5,729 bases of DNA. Origin: Verrucomicrobiota bacterium. Its GTDB lineage: Bacteria; Chlamydiota; Chlamydiia; Chlamydiales; Rhabdochlamydiaceae. Shown one piece after another: positions 4,883 to 5,729 of this stretch (within the stretch, counting starts at the first letter, position 1; each line of letters starts with the position of its first letter). The stretch spans positions 1 through 5,729 of the forward strand of contig CAJCIW010000216.1 of assembly GCA_903970455.1 (NCBI GenBank), given 5' to 3'. The notes under the pieces were generated by a model. The model saw only the letters and a program-made list of their open reading frames with translations, searched no databases and was not told the DNA's origin. Both the position numbers and the translations under genes were made by a program.

Positions 4883-5729
4883 TTAAGTAAAGAATTAAAT
4901 TCTAAGATTGAATCTCTTATCAGCGGTGTATCGACGAGGGATATTTCTGATTCAAGAAAAGAATTAACGGAGATTTATCGCAATAATACTAATAAAAATT
5001 TTAATTTAACGCTTCAGCACCGCCTCGCCTATCTCATCGCCCGGTTGCCTGCAACTTATGCTGTTGTGTGTCGGGTGTTTACAGAGATGAAAAGGCGTTG
5101 CGGAGATTTAGGGCCTCTAACGCTTCTAGACATCGGCGCGGGGCCGGGCACTGTTTTGCTGGCAGCAAGAGAGGCGGCATTGCCCATCACTTCCGCAACA
5201 CTGGTCGAAAAGGAGCCAGGTTTTATACAAATAGGGAAAGAGCTTTCTGATGGGACAATCGATCACGATTGGCTTTGCAGGGACATTGTCAAAGAATCAA
5301 ATTTTACCTCGCACGACCTGGTCGTCGCCTCTTATTCGTTAGGGGAGCTTAGTGAGAAAGACCGCTCCCAAGTCGTAATTAAACTTTGGCAGTTGACAAA
5401 GAAAATTCTGATTATCATCGAGCCGGGAACTCAAGCTGGATTTGAATCTTTAATACGGATGAGAGAAATTTTGCTTCTGCATTCGGGCTATCTCGTCGCG
5501 CCCTGTCCCCATTCTGAAAAATGTCCTATGCAACAAAACGACTGGTGCCATTTTTCTGCACGCATTGAACGCTCTTCTTTGCATCGCAAAATCAAAGAAG
5601 CAACTTTAAATTATGAAGATGAAAAGTTTTGCTACGTGATTTTTTCCAAAAACAAAGTCGAACCTTGTCAAAGTCGCGTTGTACGTCATCCTTTTAAAGG
5701 AGCAGGTTTCATCAAACTTCAACTTTGTT
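4877..5729 (+). CDS. Rsm22/METTL17-family Fe-S methyltransferase-like ribosome assembly protein (3'-truncated)
   Basis: The frame is open from ATG 4877 to the window end (284 codons, no stop). An in-frame TAA directly precedes the ATG, so this is the first possible start; there is no clear Shine-Dalgarno. The N-terminal segment has the family's HRLAYLIARLPATYAVV stretch (48-64). SAM motif I is LLDIGAGPGT (83-92), with an acidic motif LVEKEPG (109-115). VVASYSLGEL (149-158) and IEPGT (181-185) follow. The region CPHSEKCPMQQNDWCHFS carries C210, C216 and C224, and the last codon read is C284 in LQLC. These four match the 4Fe-4S ligands described for mitochondrial METTL17/Rsm22. The eukaryotic relatives act in assembly of the small mitochondrial ribosomal subunit, so a role in 30S maturation is the likely one here. 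Bacterial members are poorly studied, and methyltransferase activity is unproven. Only the extreme C-terminus is missing. Confidence 0.85.
   Translation, partial: MQLSKELNSKIESLISGVSTRDISDSRKELTEIYRNNTNKNFNLTLQHRLAYLIARLPATYAVVCRVFTEMKRRCGDLGPLTLLDIGAGPGTVLLAAREAALPITSATLVEKEPGFIQIGKELSDGTIDHDWLCRDIVKESNFTSHDLVVASYSLGELSEKDRSQVVIKLWQLTKKILIIIEPGTQAGFESLIRMREILLLHSGYLVAPCPHSEKCPMQQNDWCHFSARIERSSLHRKIKEATLNYEDEKFCYVIFSKNKVEPCQSRVVRHPFKGAGFIKLQLC

Overview
The window reads as a piece of a Gram-negative bacterial chromosome. The best guess is a member of the Chlamydiae, in particular an environmental Parachlamydia-like lineage. The reasons are an otubain-type deubiquitinase of the kind intracellular bacteria use against host ubiquitin, plus a set of short housekeeping genes that resemble chlamydial ones. 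No database was searched, so the taxonomic call is moderate.

Layout. Positions 1-469 (minus) hold a 3'-truncated, stand-alone left-handed beta-helix acetyltransferase related to the C-terminal half of GlmU. It runs into a perfect 35-bp fold-back palindrome at the window edge, probably an assembly or amplification artefact. Positions 470-722 are a divergent intergenic stretch. Positions 723-1871 (plus) encode a TRAM-less Fe-S rRNA uracil-5-methyltransferase of the RumA/RumB family. Positions 2007-2081 (minus) are tRNA-Pro(GGG), 7 nt behind a small conserved-looking 84-aa gene (2089-2343, minus); the two probably share one promoter with a consensus -35. Positions 2521-3219 (plus) are uracil-DNA glycosylase, ung. 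Positions 3197-4822 (minus) encode a 541-aa protein with a helical N-terminus, an otubain-like OTU cysteine protease domain and two nearly identical CBM20-like modules. It converges on ung with a 23-bp tail-to-tail overlap. Divergent from it across only 54 bp, a 3'-truncated Rsm22/METTL17-type Fe-S methyltransferase-like gene runs off the right edge (4877-5729, plus).

How the genes relate. Most of the content is translation and genome upkeep: rRNA methylation, a proline tRNA, uracil repair and a ribosome-assembly factor. The exception is the OTU-CBM protein, which looks like a candidate host-directed effector that could link deubiquitination to a glycan such as glycogen. Its C-terminal module has been duplicated in tandem with a period of exactly 300 bp. 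That protein is the most interesting object in the window.
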